Part shown: in pieces, positions 25,967 through 36,500 of the stretch | Numbering within the stretch: the stretch's first letter is position 1 | Layout of the letters: the number at the start of each line of letters is the position of its first letter | Source of the DNA: JAEUOS01 sp965279115 | Lineage (GTDB): Bacteria > Pseudomonadota > Gammaproteobacteria > Burkholderiales > JAEUOS01 | NCBI GenBank assembly: GCA_965279115.1 | Contig: OZ257137.1 | Coordinates: forward strand, 6,634,001 to 6,698,000 | Length of the DNA: 64,000 nucleotides | Reading direction: 5' to 3' | Program-made: the position numbers and the translations under genes | Notes under the pieces: generated by a model | What the model was told of the DNA's origin: nothing | The model's database searches: none | What the model saw: only the letters and a program-made list of their open reading frames with translations

Positions 25967-26863
25967 ATGTCCAGTTCCAACCCCAGGGTACCGTACCAGA
26001 TGGCGTCGGATCGCGCCCGCCTTGCGCCGCCGCAGCCCGGCAAGCCGTTGATCGTCCATGTAATCGTCAACGTGGAGTACTGGCCTTTTGACCAGCCGAT
26101 GCCGCGCAAGCTCATCCCGGGACCGCACGGCACCGACAAGATTCCGGATGTCATCAATTATTCGTGGGTGGAGTACGGCATGCGCACCGGTTTTCCGCGC
26201 ATTCTCGACGCCCTGAAAAGGCGCGGCCTTCCGGCCTCAACGACACTCAACGCGACCGTGATCGACGTCTACCCGCGCGTCGCGGAGGCCATGCTCGAGG
26301 CCGGCTGGGAGTTCATGGGCCATGGCTGGACCCAGAAAGCCCTGCAGGCCGAACCCGACGAAACGGTCATCATCGACAAGTGCAAGGAGCGCATCCAGAG
26401 CTTCACCGGAGGCAAGATGCGTGGCTGGCTCGGCGCCGGCTTGAGCGAAACCATGCATACGCCGGACGTTCTCAAGTCCCGCGGCGTGGACTATGTGTGC
26501 GACTGGGTGATTGACGACCTGCCCACCTGGATGCGAACCAAGCACGGCCCGCTGATCGCCGCCCCCTACTCGCTGGACATGAATGATGGCCCGCTCTGGG
26601 CGGGCTGGGGCATGCACTCCGACGTGCAGTACGATCGCGTCGTCTGGACCCTCGAGACCTTCGAGGAAGAACTGAAGAACAATTGCCGGGTCCTGGTCCT
26701 GCCCCTGCACCCGCACCTGGTGGGCGTGCCGCACCGCATGAACTGGTTCAACAAGATCCTCGATCTGCTGCTGGCGAGGAATGACACGATCTTCATGAAC
26801 GGCTCAGCCATCGCCGACTGGTATGCGTCGGTCGAGAAGGCCCCGGCGGACATGCAGGTTTGA
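25967..26863 (+). CDS. Polysaccharide deacetylase family protein, PuuE/allantoinase-like
   Basis: The 298-residue product has the NodB-type barrel. The first-strand metal site reads NVEYW, with Glu where polysaccharide deacetylases have Asp, as in the PuuE allantoinase branch. H119 is in MGHGWTQ, and LHPHLVGVPHR carries the later histidine. It has no signal peptide, which argues against a cell-wall substrate and for a cytoplasmic amidohydrolase acting on a small cyclic amide or ureide. AAAGGAGG precedes the ATG. It may be cotranscribed with the CoA-transferase and ends just before a strong terminator. Confidence 0.83.
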   Translation: MSSSNPRVPYQMASDRARLAPPQPGKPLIVHVIVNVEYWPFDQPMPRKLIPGPHGTDKIPDVINYSWVEYGMRTGFPRILDALKRRGLPASTTLNATVIDVYPRVAEAMLEAGWEFMGHGWTQKALQAEPDETVIIDKCKERIQSFTGGKMRGWLGAGLSETMHTPDVLKSRGVDYVCDWVIDDLPTWMRTKHGPLIAAPYSLDMNDGPLWAGWGMHSDVQYDRVVWTLETFEEELKNNCRVLVLPLHPHLVGVPHRMNWFNKILDLLLARNDTIFMNGSAIADWYASVEKAPADMQV

Positions 26864-26897
26864 GGAGCGGATCGCCGATAGGTTGCGCGAACGCCAG

Positions 26898-26938
26898 AAA
26901 GCAAAAAGCCCGGACCAGATTGCCGGGCTTTTTGCTTT
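26898..26938. terminator. Strong bidirectional intrinsic terminator
   Basis: A perfect 16-bp stem (AAAGCAAAAAGCCCGG facing its complement, nine-base loop) has A-rich and T-rich flanks on both sides. It ends the deacetylase transcript on the plus strand and the tRNA-fMet transcript on the minus strand. Confidence 0.9.
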
Positions 26939-26945
26939 ACGTGTT

Positions 26946-27022
26946 TGGTTGCGGGGACAGGATTTGAACCTGTGACCTTCGGGTTATGAGCCCGACGAGC
27001 TGCCAGACTGCTCCACCCCGCG
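26946..27022 (-). tRNA. Initiator tRNA-fMet (CAU)
   Basis: A 77-base cloverleaf reads CGCGGGG at the 5' end and CCCCGCA then an encoded CCA at the 3' end. The C1-A72 mismatch and the GGG/CCC pairs flanking the anticodon loop (CGGGCTCATAACCCG) are the marks of bacterial initiator tRNA. The T-loop is GTTCAAATC. It is followed by the strong terminator. Confidence 0.96.
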
Positions 27023-27034
27023 TCTGAGACCGCA

Positions 27035-27063
27035 AGTATAGCAGCTTCTGCCGCAGCGTGCCA
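27035..27063 (-). promoter_or_regulatory. Probable tRNA-fMet promoter
   Basis: On the minus strand TATACT lies 12 bases before the mature tRNA 5' end, with a weak -35 (TGGCAC) 17 bases upstream. The interval carries no other gene. Confidence 0.5.
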
Positions 27064-27064
27064 T

Positions 27065-27985
27065 TTACTTTGCCGTTTCGGCGCGATATTCCAGCCGGTA
27101 GCCCCCGGCGGACATTTCCAGGCTGGCGCGCGCGCCGAAGGGCAGCGAAAGCTTGTCGCGCAGATGGCCGAATGGCAGCCCGGTGAGCACCGGGATCGGC
27201 AATTGCGCACGCAGTTGCGCCACCACTGCGGGCAAGTCGAAGCCGTTGTCGTTGGCGCTTAACTTGTAGTCGGAAAAATCGCCCAGCAGCAGCGCCTTCT
27301 GTTGCGCCAGAACACCGGCATGCAGCAGTTGGTAAAGCATGCGTTCAACCCGGTAGGGGTGCTCGTTGATGTCTTCCACACACAGGATGCCGCCACGCAT
27401 GCGCGGTAGGTAACGGGTGCCGGCCAGGTTGGCGATCAGTGCGAGGTTGCCACCCCAGACGCGTCCGCTCAACTTGCCGCTGTAGCCTGCCACGCCACGC
27501 GGCATGGCGCAGGCGACTTCCACTTCGTCAGCTTCGCCATGAATGACGCGCCAGAAATGCCGCTCGGTGAAGCCGCTTACCTCCGGCGCTCCGAAATCGT
27601 AGGTGGCCATCGGGCCGACGATACCGCGCATCCTGCCGTTGGCATAACCCGCGCACAGCAAGGCGGTGAAGTCGCTGTGCCCTACGAACACCTTGCCGGA
27701 CGCGGCCAGCGCCGCGCTGTCGATGCCGTCGAGCAGGCGCGACAAGCCGTAGCCGCCGCGCACCGCCATCACCACCTGCACGTCATCGCGCGCGGCCATG
27801 GCATGCAGTGCATCGATGCGCTGCCGGTCGTTCCCGGCGAAGCGCTGGTGCACCCGGCGCACGGCAGCCGGCGCCACCACGCGCCAGCCATGCGCCTTGA
27901 AATAGTCGATGGCGCGCTCGAGCGCGGCCATGTCGAGCACCTGGCCCGATGGGGCGATGAAGCCGATGCCGGGCTTGCGCGCCAT
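27065..27985 (-). CDS. ldcA: Muramoyltetrapeptide (LD-) carboxypeptidase, S66 family
   Basis: The 306-residue product is an S66 serine peptidase. The triad is visible: Ser104 (VGHSDFTALL), Glu204 (CVEDINEHPYRVE) and His274 (PFGHLRDK), close to positions 106/200/270 of the E. coli enzyme. LdcA removes the terminal D-alanine from cytoplasmic murein tetrapeptides during peptidoglycan recycling. It starts three bases after the dehalogenase stop and is the last gene of the paiB-tadA-dehalogenase-ldcA run. A tadA-ldcA pairing is familiar in betaproteobacteria; here a dehalogenase lies between them. Confidence 0.92.
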   Translation of the reverse strand: MARKPGIGFIAPSGQVLDMAALERAIDYFKAHGWRVVAPAAVRRVHQRFAGNDRQRIDALHAMAARDDVQVVMAVRGGYGLSRLLDGIDSAALAASGKVFVGHSDFTALLCAGYANGRMRGIVGPMATYDFGAPEVSGFTERHFWRVIHGEADEVEVACAMPRGVAGYSGKLSGRVWGGNLALIANLAGTRYLPRMRGGILCVEDINEHPYRVERMLYQLLHAGVLAQQKALLLGDFSDYKLSANDNGFDLPAVVAQLRAQLPIPVLTGLPFGHLRDKLSLPFGARASLEMSAGGYRLEYRAETAK

Positions 27986-27988
27986 GCC

Positions 27989-28882
27989 TTACAGCACCTT
28001 GAGCGCTTCGCGCGCCACGTCTTCGCCCCACTCCTGCAGGAAGTGCCCGCCTTCCGCCACTTCATGGGCCGGCGGGCAGTTGCGTATGGCTTGGGCCACC
28101 TGGCGCATCACCGGCGGGCCCAGCACAGGGTCTTTCATGCCCACCGCCATGAAGGTCTTGCCCGACCACTGGGTGCCGAACCAGTCGCGCGCCTTGCGCG
28201 AGATGTCGGCCCCTTCGACGTCCGGCGTTTCCGGCACCATGTTGGGAAAGCGCCGCACGCCGCCCTTGTAGGTGACATCCGGATACGGCGCGTCATAGGC
28301 CGCCGCTTCCGCTGCGGTCAGGTGTTTGCAGGCGCGGCCCAGCAAGGTGCCCACCGGCATGTCCGGGTTCTTGTTGTTCCAGGCGCGCCAGTCGAGGAAG
28401 CCCTGCCCCAGCGGCACGTCGCCGGTGGCAAATGCGGTGTTCATGACCAGCAGGCCGGCGTAGCGCTGCGGCGCCTCCATCGGCAGGGTCAGGCCCAGCA
28501 GGCCACCCCAGTCCTGCACCACCAGCACCACGTTGTTCAGGTCGAGGCGCTCCACCAGGTTCAGCAGCATGCCGCGATGAAAGTTGTAGGTATAGGTCGC
28601 GTCATCCACCGGCTTGTCGCTCTTGCCGAAGCCCAGCAGGTCGGGGGCCACGACGCGATGGCCGGCGCCGGTGAACAGCGGGATCATGCGCCGATAGAGG
28701 TAGCTCCAGGTCGGCTGGCCGTGCAGGCAAAGAAAGGTCTTGGCGGCATCGCGCGGGCCTTCGTCCAGATAGTGGATGCGCATGCCCTGGTAGCCCTTGA
28801 GGTCGCCGATGTAATGCGGCGCGAAGTCATAGTCCGGCAGGTTGGCGAAACGTTCGTCGGGGGTGCGCAATACGCCTGGCAT
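27989..28882 (-). other. Haloalkane dehalogenase (HLD-I) part with its own start
   Basis: From the internal ATG at 28882 the product is 297 residues and aligns end to end with DhlA. The nucleophile is Asp124 with halide-binding Trp125 (VVQDWGG). The acid is Asp251 (MKDPVLGP) and the base is His280 (GGHFLQEWGE). A second halide tryptophan is probably Trp165 (FLDWRAW), the place used in the related enzyme DppA as I recall it. AGAGGAAA lies upstream of the ATG. The enzyme would hydrolyse haloalkanes to alcohols in the cytoplasm. This entry marks the second half of the joined frame; it may be translated on its own. Confidence 0.75.
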
Positions 28883-29365
28883 GGTGTTTTCCTCTCGTTG
28901 CAAGCGGCGCCGGGCCGCGAAAAATTCCCTCAGCATGCTGCCGCATTCTTCGGCCAGTACACCACCGACGGCCTCGGTATGGTGGTTCAGGGCCGTATTG
29001 GCGAACAGGTCCAAAACACTGCCAGCCACCCCGGTCTTGGAATCATGCGCGGCGAATATGACTTTTTTCAGGCGCGCATGCAGCATCGCGCCGGCACACA
29101 TGGCGCACGGTTCCAGGGTCACGTACAACTCGCATTCACCCAGCCGATAGTTGCCCAGCAACGCGGCCGCGGCGCGCATGGCGCTGATCTCGGCGTGGGC
29201 GGTGGGGTCGTGGCTGCCGACCGGCTGGTTGAATCCGCTGGCGATCACTTTGCCCCGGTGCACCACCACCGCGCCCACCGGCACCTCGCCCAGCGCGGCG
29301 GCACGGCCGGCCTCGGCCATGGCCAGGCGCATGTAGCGTTCGGCTTCGCTTGCGTCAGTGCTCAC
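27989..29365 (-). CDS. tadA: tRNA-specific adenosine deaminase TadA joined in frame to haloalkane dehalogenase
   Basis: One frame of 458 codons encodes two complete enzymes with no stop between them. Residues 1-155 are TadA: zinc ligands H57, C87 and C90 and catalytic E59 in AHAEI and PCAMC; TadA makes inosine-34 in tRNA-Arg. Residues 162-458 are a full haloalkane dehalogenase starting MPGVLRTPDERF. The frame opens with GTG. An AGAGGAAA sequence stands just before the ATG of the second part, so the dehalogenase may also be, or only be, made separately, with TadA extended if translation reads on. Either a true fusion or the loss of the tadA stop fits. It lies 20 bases after paiB. Confidence 0.8.
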   Translation of the reverse strand: MSTDASEAERYMRLAMAEAGRAAALGEVPVGAVVVHRGKVIASGFNQPVGSHDPTAHAEISAMRAAAALLGNYRLGECELYVTLEPCAMCAGAMLHARLKKVIFAAHDSKTGVAGSVLDLFANTALNHHTEAVGGVLAEECGSMLREFFAARRRLQREENTMPGVLRTPDERFANLPDYDFAPHYIGDLKGYQGMRIHYLDEGPRDAAKTFLCLHGQPTWSYLYRRMIPLFTGAGHRVVAPDLLGFGKSDKPVDDATYTYNFHRGMLLNLVERLDLNNVVLVVQDWGGLLGLTLPMEAPQRYAGLLVMNTAFATGDVPLGQGFLDWRAWNNKNPDMPVGTLLGRACKHLTAAEAAAYDAPYPDVTYKGGVRRFPNMVPETPDVEGADISRKARDWFGTQWSGKTFMAVGMKDPVLGPPVMRQVAQAIRNCPPAHEVAEGGHFLQEWGEDVAREALKVL

Positions 29366-29385
29366 AGGGGCGCTCGTCCGGCCGC

Positions 29386-30009
29386 CTACAGGCCGAGCTT
29401 GTCCATCCAGACCGCCAGCGCCTGCTCGTCCGGCGTGCCGGCCGAGTACATGGCCTTCATGGCGTCGTGCGCTTCCTTGCGGTGCTGGTTGAGCTTGATC
29501 TTGGTTTCGAGCTTCTCCACCACGATCTCGAAGGCCATGATGCCGGCCAGCATCTTCACCTGGTACTCATGGTCCAGGCCGCGCCACTGCGCCGCATATT
29601 CGGCCTCGTGGATGGCGATCAGTCCCTTGAGCAGGGCGTCCTTCTTCATTTCGCCCTCGAGGAAATGCGCGTGGCCATAGGCATGCACGGCCACGTAGTT
29701 CCAGGTGGGCACGCGGGTGATGTCCGGGTAGACCCTGGGCGACATGTAGGCATTGGGGCCCTGGAACACCACCAGCGCCTGGCGTCCCGCCTGCAGGTAA
29801 CGCCAGTGCGGGTTGGGCCTGGCGAAGTGCCCCTCGATCACCAGTTGCGGGCCGGCGTCGGTGCGGCGCTCGTTGACCATCACGGGAAGATGGGAGGCGA
29901 AGGGATTGCCCTCGTCATCGGCGCACATGAGCGTGGCAAAGCCGTGCTCGCGCATGATCTGCAGGGCAACCGCCTGGTCGGCGTGGGCGAAATGCTTTGG
30001 CAGGTACAT
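29386..30009 (-). CDS. FMN-binding negative transcriptional regulator, PaiB type
   Basis: The 207-residue product matches the PaiB family: MYLPKHF start, LPVMVNERR, VIEGHFARPNPHWRYL and the VPTWNYVAVHAYGHA core of a split-barrel FMN-binding fold. In Bacillus PaiB represses sporulation and protease genes; in proteobacteria the role is unclear and an FMN- or heme-linked enzyme is possible. The start at 30009 is chosen by family N-terminus; no good ribosome binding site is visible. It is the first gene of the run leading to tadA and ldcA. Confidence 0.87.
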   Translation of the reverse strand: MYLPKHFAHADQAVALQIMREHGFATLMCADDEGNPFASHLPVMVNERRTDAGPQLVIEGHFARPNPHWRYLQAGRQALVVFQGPNAYMSPRVYPDITRVPTWNYVAVHAYGHAHFLEGEMKKDALLKGLIAIHEAEYAAQWRGLDHEYQVKMLAGIMAFEIVVEKLETKIKLNQHRKEAHDAMKAMYSAGTPDEQALAVWMDKLGL

Positions 30010-30045
30010 GGCACATGGCGGGCCGCAGGCGCAGCCCAGAAATGA

Positions 30046-30071
30046 CGAAAGCCGGATGCTACCGGCTTTCG
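30046..30071 (-). terminator. Hairpin terminator after the DUF3467 gene
   Basis: A perfect 10-bp stem (CGAAAGCCGG facing CCGGCTTTCG, six-base loop) lies 40 bases after the stop of the DUF3467 gene. The T-tract is short and interrupted on the minus strand, so termination may be partial. Confidence 0.55.
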
Positions 30072-30113
30072 GGATGCTGTGACTGCGCCGCGCCCGCGCG
30101 CGGCGCAAGGGCC

Positions 30114-30407
30114 TTACTTCAACTCGCCGTAGCGGGTCTTGTATTCGCCCATCAGCTTGGTGAGCAGGTCGGCCAGGCGCTGCGCCGCATACGGGCTCAT
30201 GACGATGCGGTGCGCAAGCTCGATCTCCATCTGCGTGCTGGCACGGTCCCAGCTGGTGTTCATGCCGAAATTGAGCACCACTTCCTCCTTGGTGCTGTTG
30301 GCGTTGGCGAAGTTGACGTAGGAACTCTTGAGGTTGTCCACGTTCCACTTGACCTTGGGGTTTGCGGGGGTTGCATCTGCCGCTTCCTTCTTGCCTGCTG
30401 TTGCCAT
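30114..30407 (-). CDS. DUF3467 domain protein
   Basis: The 97-residue product matches the DUF3467 family: VDNLKSSYVNFANANSTKEEVVLNFG, then HRIVMSPYAAQRLADLL. The function is unknown. The family is small, cytoplasmic and widespread, and has an acidic/hydrophobic pattern. The first 20 residues are rich in Ala, Lys and Thr and look disordered. GGAGG is six bases upstream of the ATG. It lies between the giant gene's end and paiB, with hairpins on both sides, so it is probably a single-gene unit. Confidence 0.85.
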   Translation of the reverse strand: MATAGKKEAADATPANPKVKWNVDNLKSSYVNFANANSTKEEVVLNFGMNTSWDRASTQMEIELAHRIVMSPYAAQRLADLLTKLMGEYKTRYGELK

Positions 30408-30480
30408 CAACTGCCTCCGTGATTGGATTGTTGCGTTTGACTTACATGGCCCGCGAAGGCCACATCACTGAATCATACCT

Positions 30481-30502
30481 GCCCTGGCTGTTGCCACAGG
30501 GC
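30481..30502 (-). terminator. Possible hairpin terminator of the giant gene
   Basis: GCCCTG and CAGGGC face each other across a ten-base loop, 25 bases after the giant gene's stop codon. There is no T-tract, so support is weak. Confidence 0.3.
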
Positions 30503-30526
30503 AGAATCACCGGTTTGCGATTTCAA

Positions 30527-33500
30527 TTACTTGTTGGGAACAAACACCTTCCATGCATTGGCGACCTTCTTGGCCTGGCCGTTCAACCCGCCCAACCAGT
30601 CGTCCAGCCATTGCGGTTGCGCGACCTTCGGCGCTTCCGGCGCAGTCACCGGAGGCGAATCGGTCCGGACAACCACCGGCAGCACCCGCACGGCACCGTC
30701 GGTCACGTCCGGCCCCACCTGCGGGGCCGGGTTGAGTGTCAGACGGGTGTCGTTGAGAACGGCCCATTGCAGGTCGATGGCGAGCGTGCCGCTTGCCTGC
30801 GCCGCAACCTGGAAATCGAGTTGCAGCAAATCGCCACTGCCGCCGACCATCGCGCCCAGCCGGCTCATGTCGACGACCAGTTGCCCCGGCGACTCGGCCT
30901 TGAACAGCCAGGTGAAGTCGAGCGTCAGGTTGCCCAGCCGCACGTTCACGAGGGTGAGGTCGTTGGCCGGATAGGTAATCTGCAACTGCACGCTGTTGAG
31001 GTTGGCGGCGGTGTCCAGCCGTACCGGCACCGTCACGCCGCCACCGGCCACCGCGTCCGCCGTACCGACGGTCACCAGCGGATCGGCGCCACTGAAGGTC
31101 AACGGCAATGCCGGAGCCGGGATTTCCGGAATCACGACCTGCGGCGTGCCTGCGACCTTGTTGGTAAGGAAACGCTGGTCGGTTGAACCGAGCACGCCGG
31201 TGCCGGTGACATTGCCGATCACCACCGGATCGACCAGCGGGTAAGCGCCGAATCCGGAATCCAGCCGCAGGATCACCCGTTGCAGCATCTGGATGTCCTG
31301 CGAGCTGTAGGCGCCATTGCCGGATGTATCTCCGGCATAGGCCACCACATGCAGGCCATCGTCATCGAGCGCCGGGCGGGTACGGTCGCCATTGACCAGG
31401 ATATTGCCGATGTCGAGCACGTGCTTGGCACCGTACGGTGCGCTGGCCGGCACAGTGGCCTGCAGGCGTACCAGGTCGGCCGTCGCCGCGCCCAGGCCGG
31501 TGATGCCGGTGACCGTGACGTTCAATCGGCCGGCCTCGCCGAAGCTGAAATCCACATCGGCGCCTGCTACCGCGCTGATGACATCGGTGATGACCAGCAG
31601 CGCCGGATCATAGTCGAGCGTGAAGCTGACCGAACTGACGCCTGCCGCGTTTCCGATGCGCACCGGGAACCCTGTGGTCACCGCGGCCGGATTGAGCGCC
31701 TGGCCGGGGCCGCGGGCGATTTCGCCCAGGCTCAGGACAGTGCCGCCGGTCGTGCCGATCAAGGTATTGACGTAGTTGCCGCCCGCCACGCCGTCACCGT
31801 CGCCATCCAGCTGGCGACCGTACAGGTCGTTGAAGCCCCGTACGCGCGCATCGAGCTCGAGGTTGAAGGTACCGGCACCGAGCAACCCGTTGGTCTTGGG
31901 ATTGCCGGTCTTGACGAAGGTGTAGCCCATCATGTCGTCATCAAGCACGATGCTGCCGGCGACCTTGCGGCCGGTGGCCGCGTCCTTGAGCGTGGCATCG
32001 GCGGGCCCGAAGCCGAAGGTCTCGGCGTCGTAGAGGTTCAGCGACGCCGCGTCCAGCGCGCGGTTGAAACGCACGCTGTAACCGGTTGCAGTGGGGGTCA
32101 TGGCGACCACCTCGAGCAGGTCCGGATCGACGCCGATGTTGAAGCTCATGCTGCTTGCGCCGCCATCCTCGTCCGAGGCCCTGATGGTGACCTCGAAGGA
32201 CTGGTAGGCGTTGTGGTACGGCGCCTCCCAGGTGAAAACACCGGTTTCCGGGTTGATGATGGCCCCGGCCGGCGCGCTGTCGATCGAGAACACGACGTTG
32301 TCGGCCGCGACATCGTCGGCATCGAAGTCGATCTCGATGCCTTCGCCGGCCTTCAATTGCCGGTCTTCGATGTCGGGCAAGTGCGGATCGACGTTGGCGG
32401 CATGCACCGTCAGCGTGGTGCTGCCGGCGCCGCCGTAGTTGTCGTAAACGCTGACTGTGACCTCGTACTTGCCGTCATCCGCGTAGGTGTGGTGCACGCG
32501 TACCTGGCCGGCGCCATCCACCGCATCATCAAGATTGATCTCCTCCTTGTAACCATCGCCCCAATCGACGAGTCCGTAGAAGCTGTCGCCGCTGCCGGGG
32601 TCGGCAAAGTCGGCCACGAGCTCGAATTGCTCGCCCTCCTTCGCCTGGATATCCGCCACCGGCGACACCACCGGCGCGGCGTTGGCGACCGTGACTTCAA
32701 AGTCGCGCGAGGTGTAGCCGCCGTCGTCGTCAACCAGGATCAGGAAACCCGCATAGAGGCCGGGTTCGGAGTACGCATGCGAAGCGGTCACCTTGCCGCC
32801 GCCGTTGCCGTCGGAAGTGACCAGCGCCGGCTCGAACACACCAACCCCGCCGAAGCCGGGGCCCTCGCCGCCTTCGTCAAGAACGATGTCACCGCCGTCC
32901 ACGATGAACAGCCCGGAATCGCCCCAGTACACAAAGGCCTCGTGCGTATCGGCAATGCCTGCGTCCGAGAACAACACCGACAGTTCGAGCGGCTCGCCCT
33001 GGGCGAGCTCGACCGAGCCGAGTTTGTCCAGCACGGGGGCGACGTTGTCGACGACCACCCGCAATTCGCGCGATGTTTCCGTCGCGCCGTCGCTGACGGT
33101 CACAGTGACGATGTAGCGCCCCTCGGAGGGCGTGTTGTCCGCATACGCATGGGCACCCGGAATCCCGCCCTGCTGGCGCATGCTTTCATGCACGTCACCG
33201 ACGACCGTGGTGAAGATGCCAGCGGTTTCGCTGATCGTGCCGTCCCCCCAGTCGATCGACACGGTCAGCTTGTCGAGGTATCCCCCGTCGTACACCGCGA
33301 AATGGATGTCGTAGAGCGACAACCATTCGCCTTCAGCAAGGGAGACGCTGCTGACGTCGGCCTCCAGCCTGGGCGCCACATTGGCCACGTCCACGTCAAG
33401 GCTCTGCTCCGCAAGGCCGCCATCGCCGTCGTCGAGCTTCACGGTGACGGTGTACACGCCGTGGTCTCCGTACGCGTGGTTGCCTCTCAAAACGCCCTGG

Positions 33501-36500
33501 CCTTCGCTGAAAGCAACTGCGAGGGTCTCGCTCAGGCCGTCGCCCCAGTTGACGGTGGCGAAGTAGGTTTCCCCGCTGCCGGGATCCTCGAAGCCCAGCT
33601 CGAGCGCGTAGGCCGTGCCCTCCTCGGCCACCTGACCACCCACCGCGCCGAACACCGGCGCGACGTTGGCGACGTCAACCAGCAGGTTTCCTTGCGCGGT
33701 ACCGCCATCACCATCATCGACCGCGACGGAGACCTTGTAGGAACCATCCACACCATACTGGTGCGTCACCCCCGCCAGGAAGTCCGCAACGGTCTGCCTC
33801 GACGCGGGGTCATAGGCGTGCGTGCTGCTTTGCCCGTCACCCCAATTGACGACCAGGGTCAGGACGTCCGAGGCACCGGCATCAGAAAGCGACGCACCGG
33901 CCAGCGACGCGAACCCGCCTTCATCGATCGCGAGATCGGGACCGGCGTCGAACTGCGGGGCCGCGTTGCCGATCGCCAAAGGCAGCGCCAGCGGGTAGGC
34001 GGTACGCCCGGTAGCGATGTTGGTGGCGCTGAAGTAGAGCGTGTAGGCACCCTCGTCCGGCGCGACGAACGCGAAGCGCGCGCCCTGGCCGGTCAGGACG
34101 GTTTCGCCTGTCGCGCTGACCAGGGTCCAGTTGAGCGTGAATTCATCCGCAGGCTCGTCTATCCGCAGGGCGACCACGTCGAATATCGAGCCGCCCGAAG
34201 AGCCTCCCGGCGCCGTGGCGCTGCCGGCAAACACCAGCGTGCGCCCCTCAACCAGACCCGCTGCGTCAGGCCCCCGAACATCGAGTTCGGCCACCTGGGT
34301 ATTGCCGAAATCGACGTCGGTGGCGATCTCGCCCGGCGCGCTGAAGCTGACCGCACGCACGCCCACCGGCCCGAGACCATCGGAATCGTCCCCGGAGGTC
34401 GGCGCGGTACCGGGTGCCGGAATCTCGACGATGCGCGGGGCGGCATCACCGCCCTGGGCGAATTGCCCGGTCAAACTGACACCGAACCCGCCCAGCAACA
34501 TCGACGCCGACGTGGTGGTGGTGCTCTGCAAGCCGAAGCTGGTCAGGGAGTACAACACCACCGACTGCTGGAAACCACCAACCGCCGACGTCGCAAAGGT
34601 GCCCAGCTGCAGACCGGAATCGAACAATCCATAGGTGATCGGCTGCACCGAGCGGGTAAACACCCGCTGCTCCGTGCGGGTTTCGGTGGAAGTGGTCACC
34701 GTCAACGACACGTCGTTGCCCGCGGCCACCGTGGCGAACGCGAGCCGGGTGCCAACCGCCTGGGCGACCACGCGGTTGGAAAGGCTCGACTGTGCCAGCA
34801 GGATGTTGAGGTCATTGACCAGGTCGTTGATGCTGGTGTTGTCCGCCGCCCGCGCTGCCGTCAGGCGGATGGTTACGCCTGGCTCCTCGTTGATTCTGAA
34901 CTGCACCAGCACGTCGCGCACCGAATAGGTGTCGGTGCGGCGCAGCGGCACGCTGACATACCCGTTCCCCGTGTAATAGTTGCTGAACACAGGTTGCCCC
35001 ACCAGCATCTCGAACGTGCCGCCGTCGGCCAGGTCCGCCGTGGCCAGCGCTGCGGCCGCCGTGACGGTCGCCGGCACCGTGGGCTCGGGGTCGAGCGAAC
35101 GGAAGGCGTAGTCACCATTGGCGTCGGTAAAGGTGAAGCGCTCTCCCGGATCAAGTACGTCATTTGCGTTGGCGTCGAGGAATATCTTGATGCCGTCGAT
35201 ACCGGGCTCGGCCGGAACAAACCCGGTGCCGGGCACGAAGGTCGCCCCGTCGCGCACGCCGTCAATGTCGAGGTCGTCGAACTTGACGCCGTAGATGGCG
35301 TTGTCGCCGAAGGTGATGTCGAAACCGGTGGTCGAGCTGCGGCCGTGCGAGTCGCCCGGCGCGCCGATGCCGTCATGCGCCGTCACCGTGATGTGCGCCG
35401 TACCCTCGAAGTTCTTCAGAAGGGTAAAGACCAGTTCGTTACCGTCCACCCTGACGCGAACATTGGACTGGTCGCTGCTGGCTTCCAGCCACACGTCGTC
35501 GGTGCGGGCGTCGCTCACACTGACATGCACCGGGCCGAGCACCCGCTCCACCGTCCCGGCCAGAAGGCCGTTGTTGCCCCTGCCGGAGGAGTCGGTGACC
35601 GCGTTGCCTACCAATTCGCCGAAGCGCCAGTCGCCCACCAGGCCCGAGGTGCCGGCCGCCAGTGTGCGCGTCATGTCGCGCTCGATATCGGCCTGCGAAC
35701 GCGCCACGTTCCAGAGCCGCACCTGATCGAGCTGGCCGGCGAAGGGCGCGTATGCAGTGCTGGATTCAAGGGTCTGGCCGAAGCGCAGTGCCGCAGTATG
35801 CGACACGGTATTCACGTTGGTGACCGTGTTGGCGGCGATGCCGACAAGTTCCCCGTCGAGATACACCTCCATGCGCCCGCTGGCGCGGTCGAGCACGCCG
35901 GCGAAGTGGTACCACTTGCCGGCTTCGATGGAACCGGTTGGCGTGTTGGCGTAGCTCTGGTAGCCGTTCACGTCTGCCGACGTGAAATGCAGGTACCCCT
36001 GATTGTTGACCCACAGCGAGAGGCTGCGGGTCGCCGCGCTGGAGCCGGTAGCCTTCTGCACCACCGGCATCCAGTCGTTGGCGAATCCGTCGACCTTGAA
36101 CCAGGTTTCCAGCGTGATGGTCTTGTTCAGGTCCGCCAGCGCGGCCGTGTTGGAAATGACCACGGCGTCGCTGCCGCCGTTGAACCGCAATGCGCTGGGC
36201 GTGGTGCCCTGGTTGTCGATCGGCGTCAACTCGGGCGCGTCGTTGGCATCGAACTCGACATCGGTGCCGATGTGCTGGCCGTCGGCAAAGCCGACCGCCG
36301 CGCCACCAAAGATCGACACCGAGGCGATGCCCGCGCCCGCCGCGACACGCAGCGTGAGCTTTCCGTCGACCAGATCCATTTCCCAGTCGCCGGTGGACTG
36401 GCCCGCGTCGATCAGACCACTCATGAAAGCAGCACGGATCTGGTCGCCCAGATCCTGTGCCGAGTTGTTGGCCGCCGTATCCGCGGCCGCAACGGTCACG

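Noticed and set aside
27989..28882. Loss of the second halide-binding tryptophan (position of DhlA Trp175 is alanine)
   Set aside because: The related enzyme DppA uses a tryptophan earlier in the cap, and this protein keeps one there (Trp165 in FLDWRAW), so the active-site set is probably complete.
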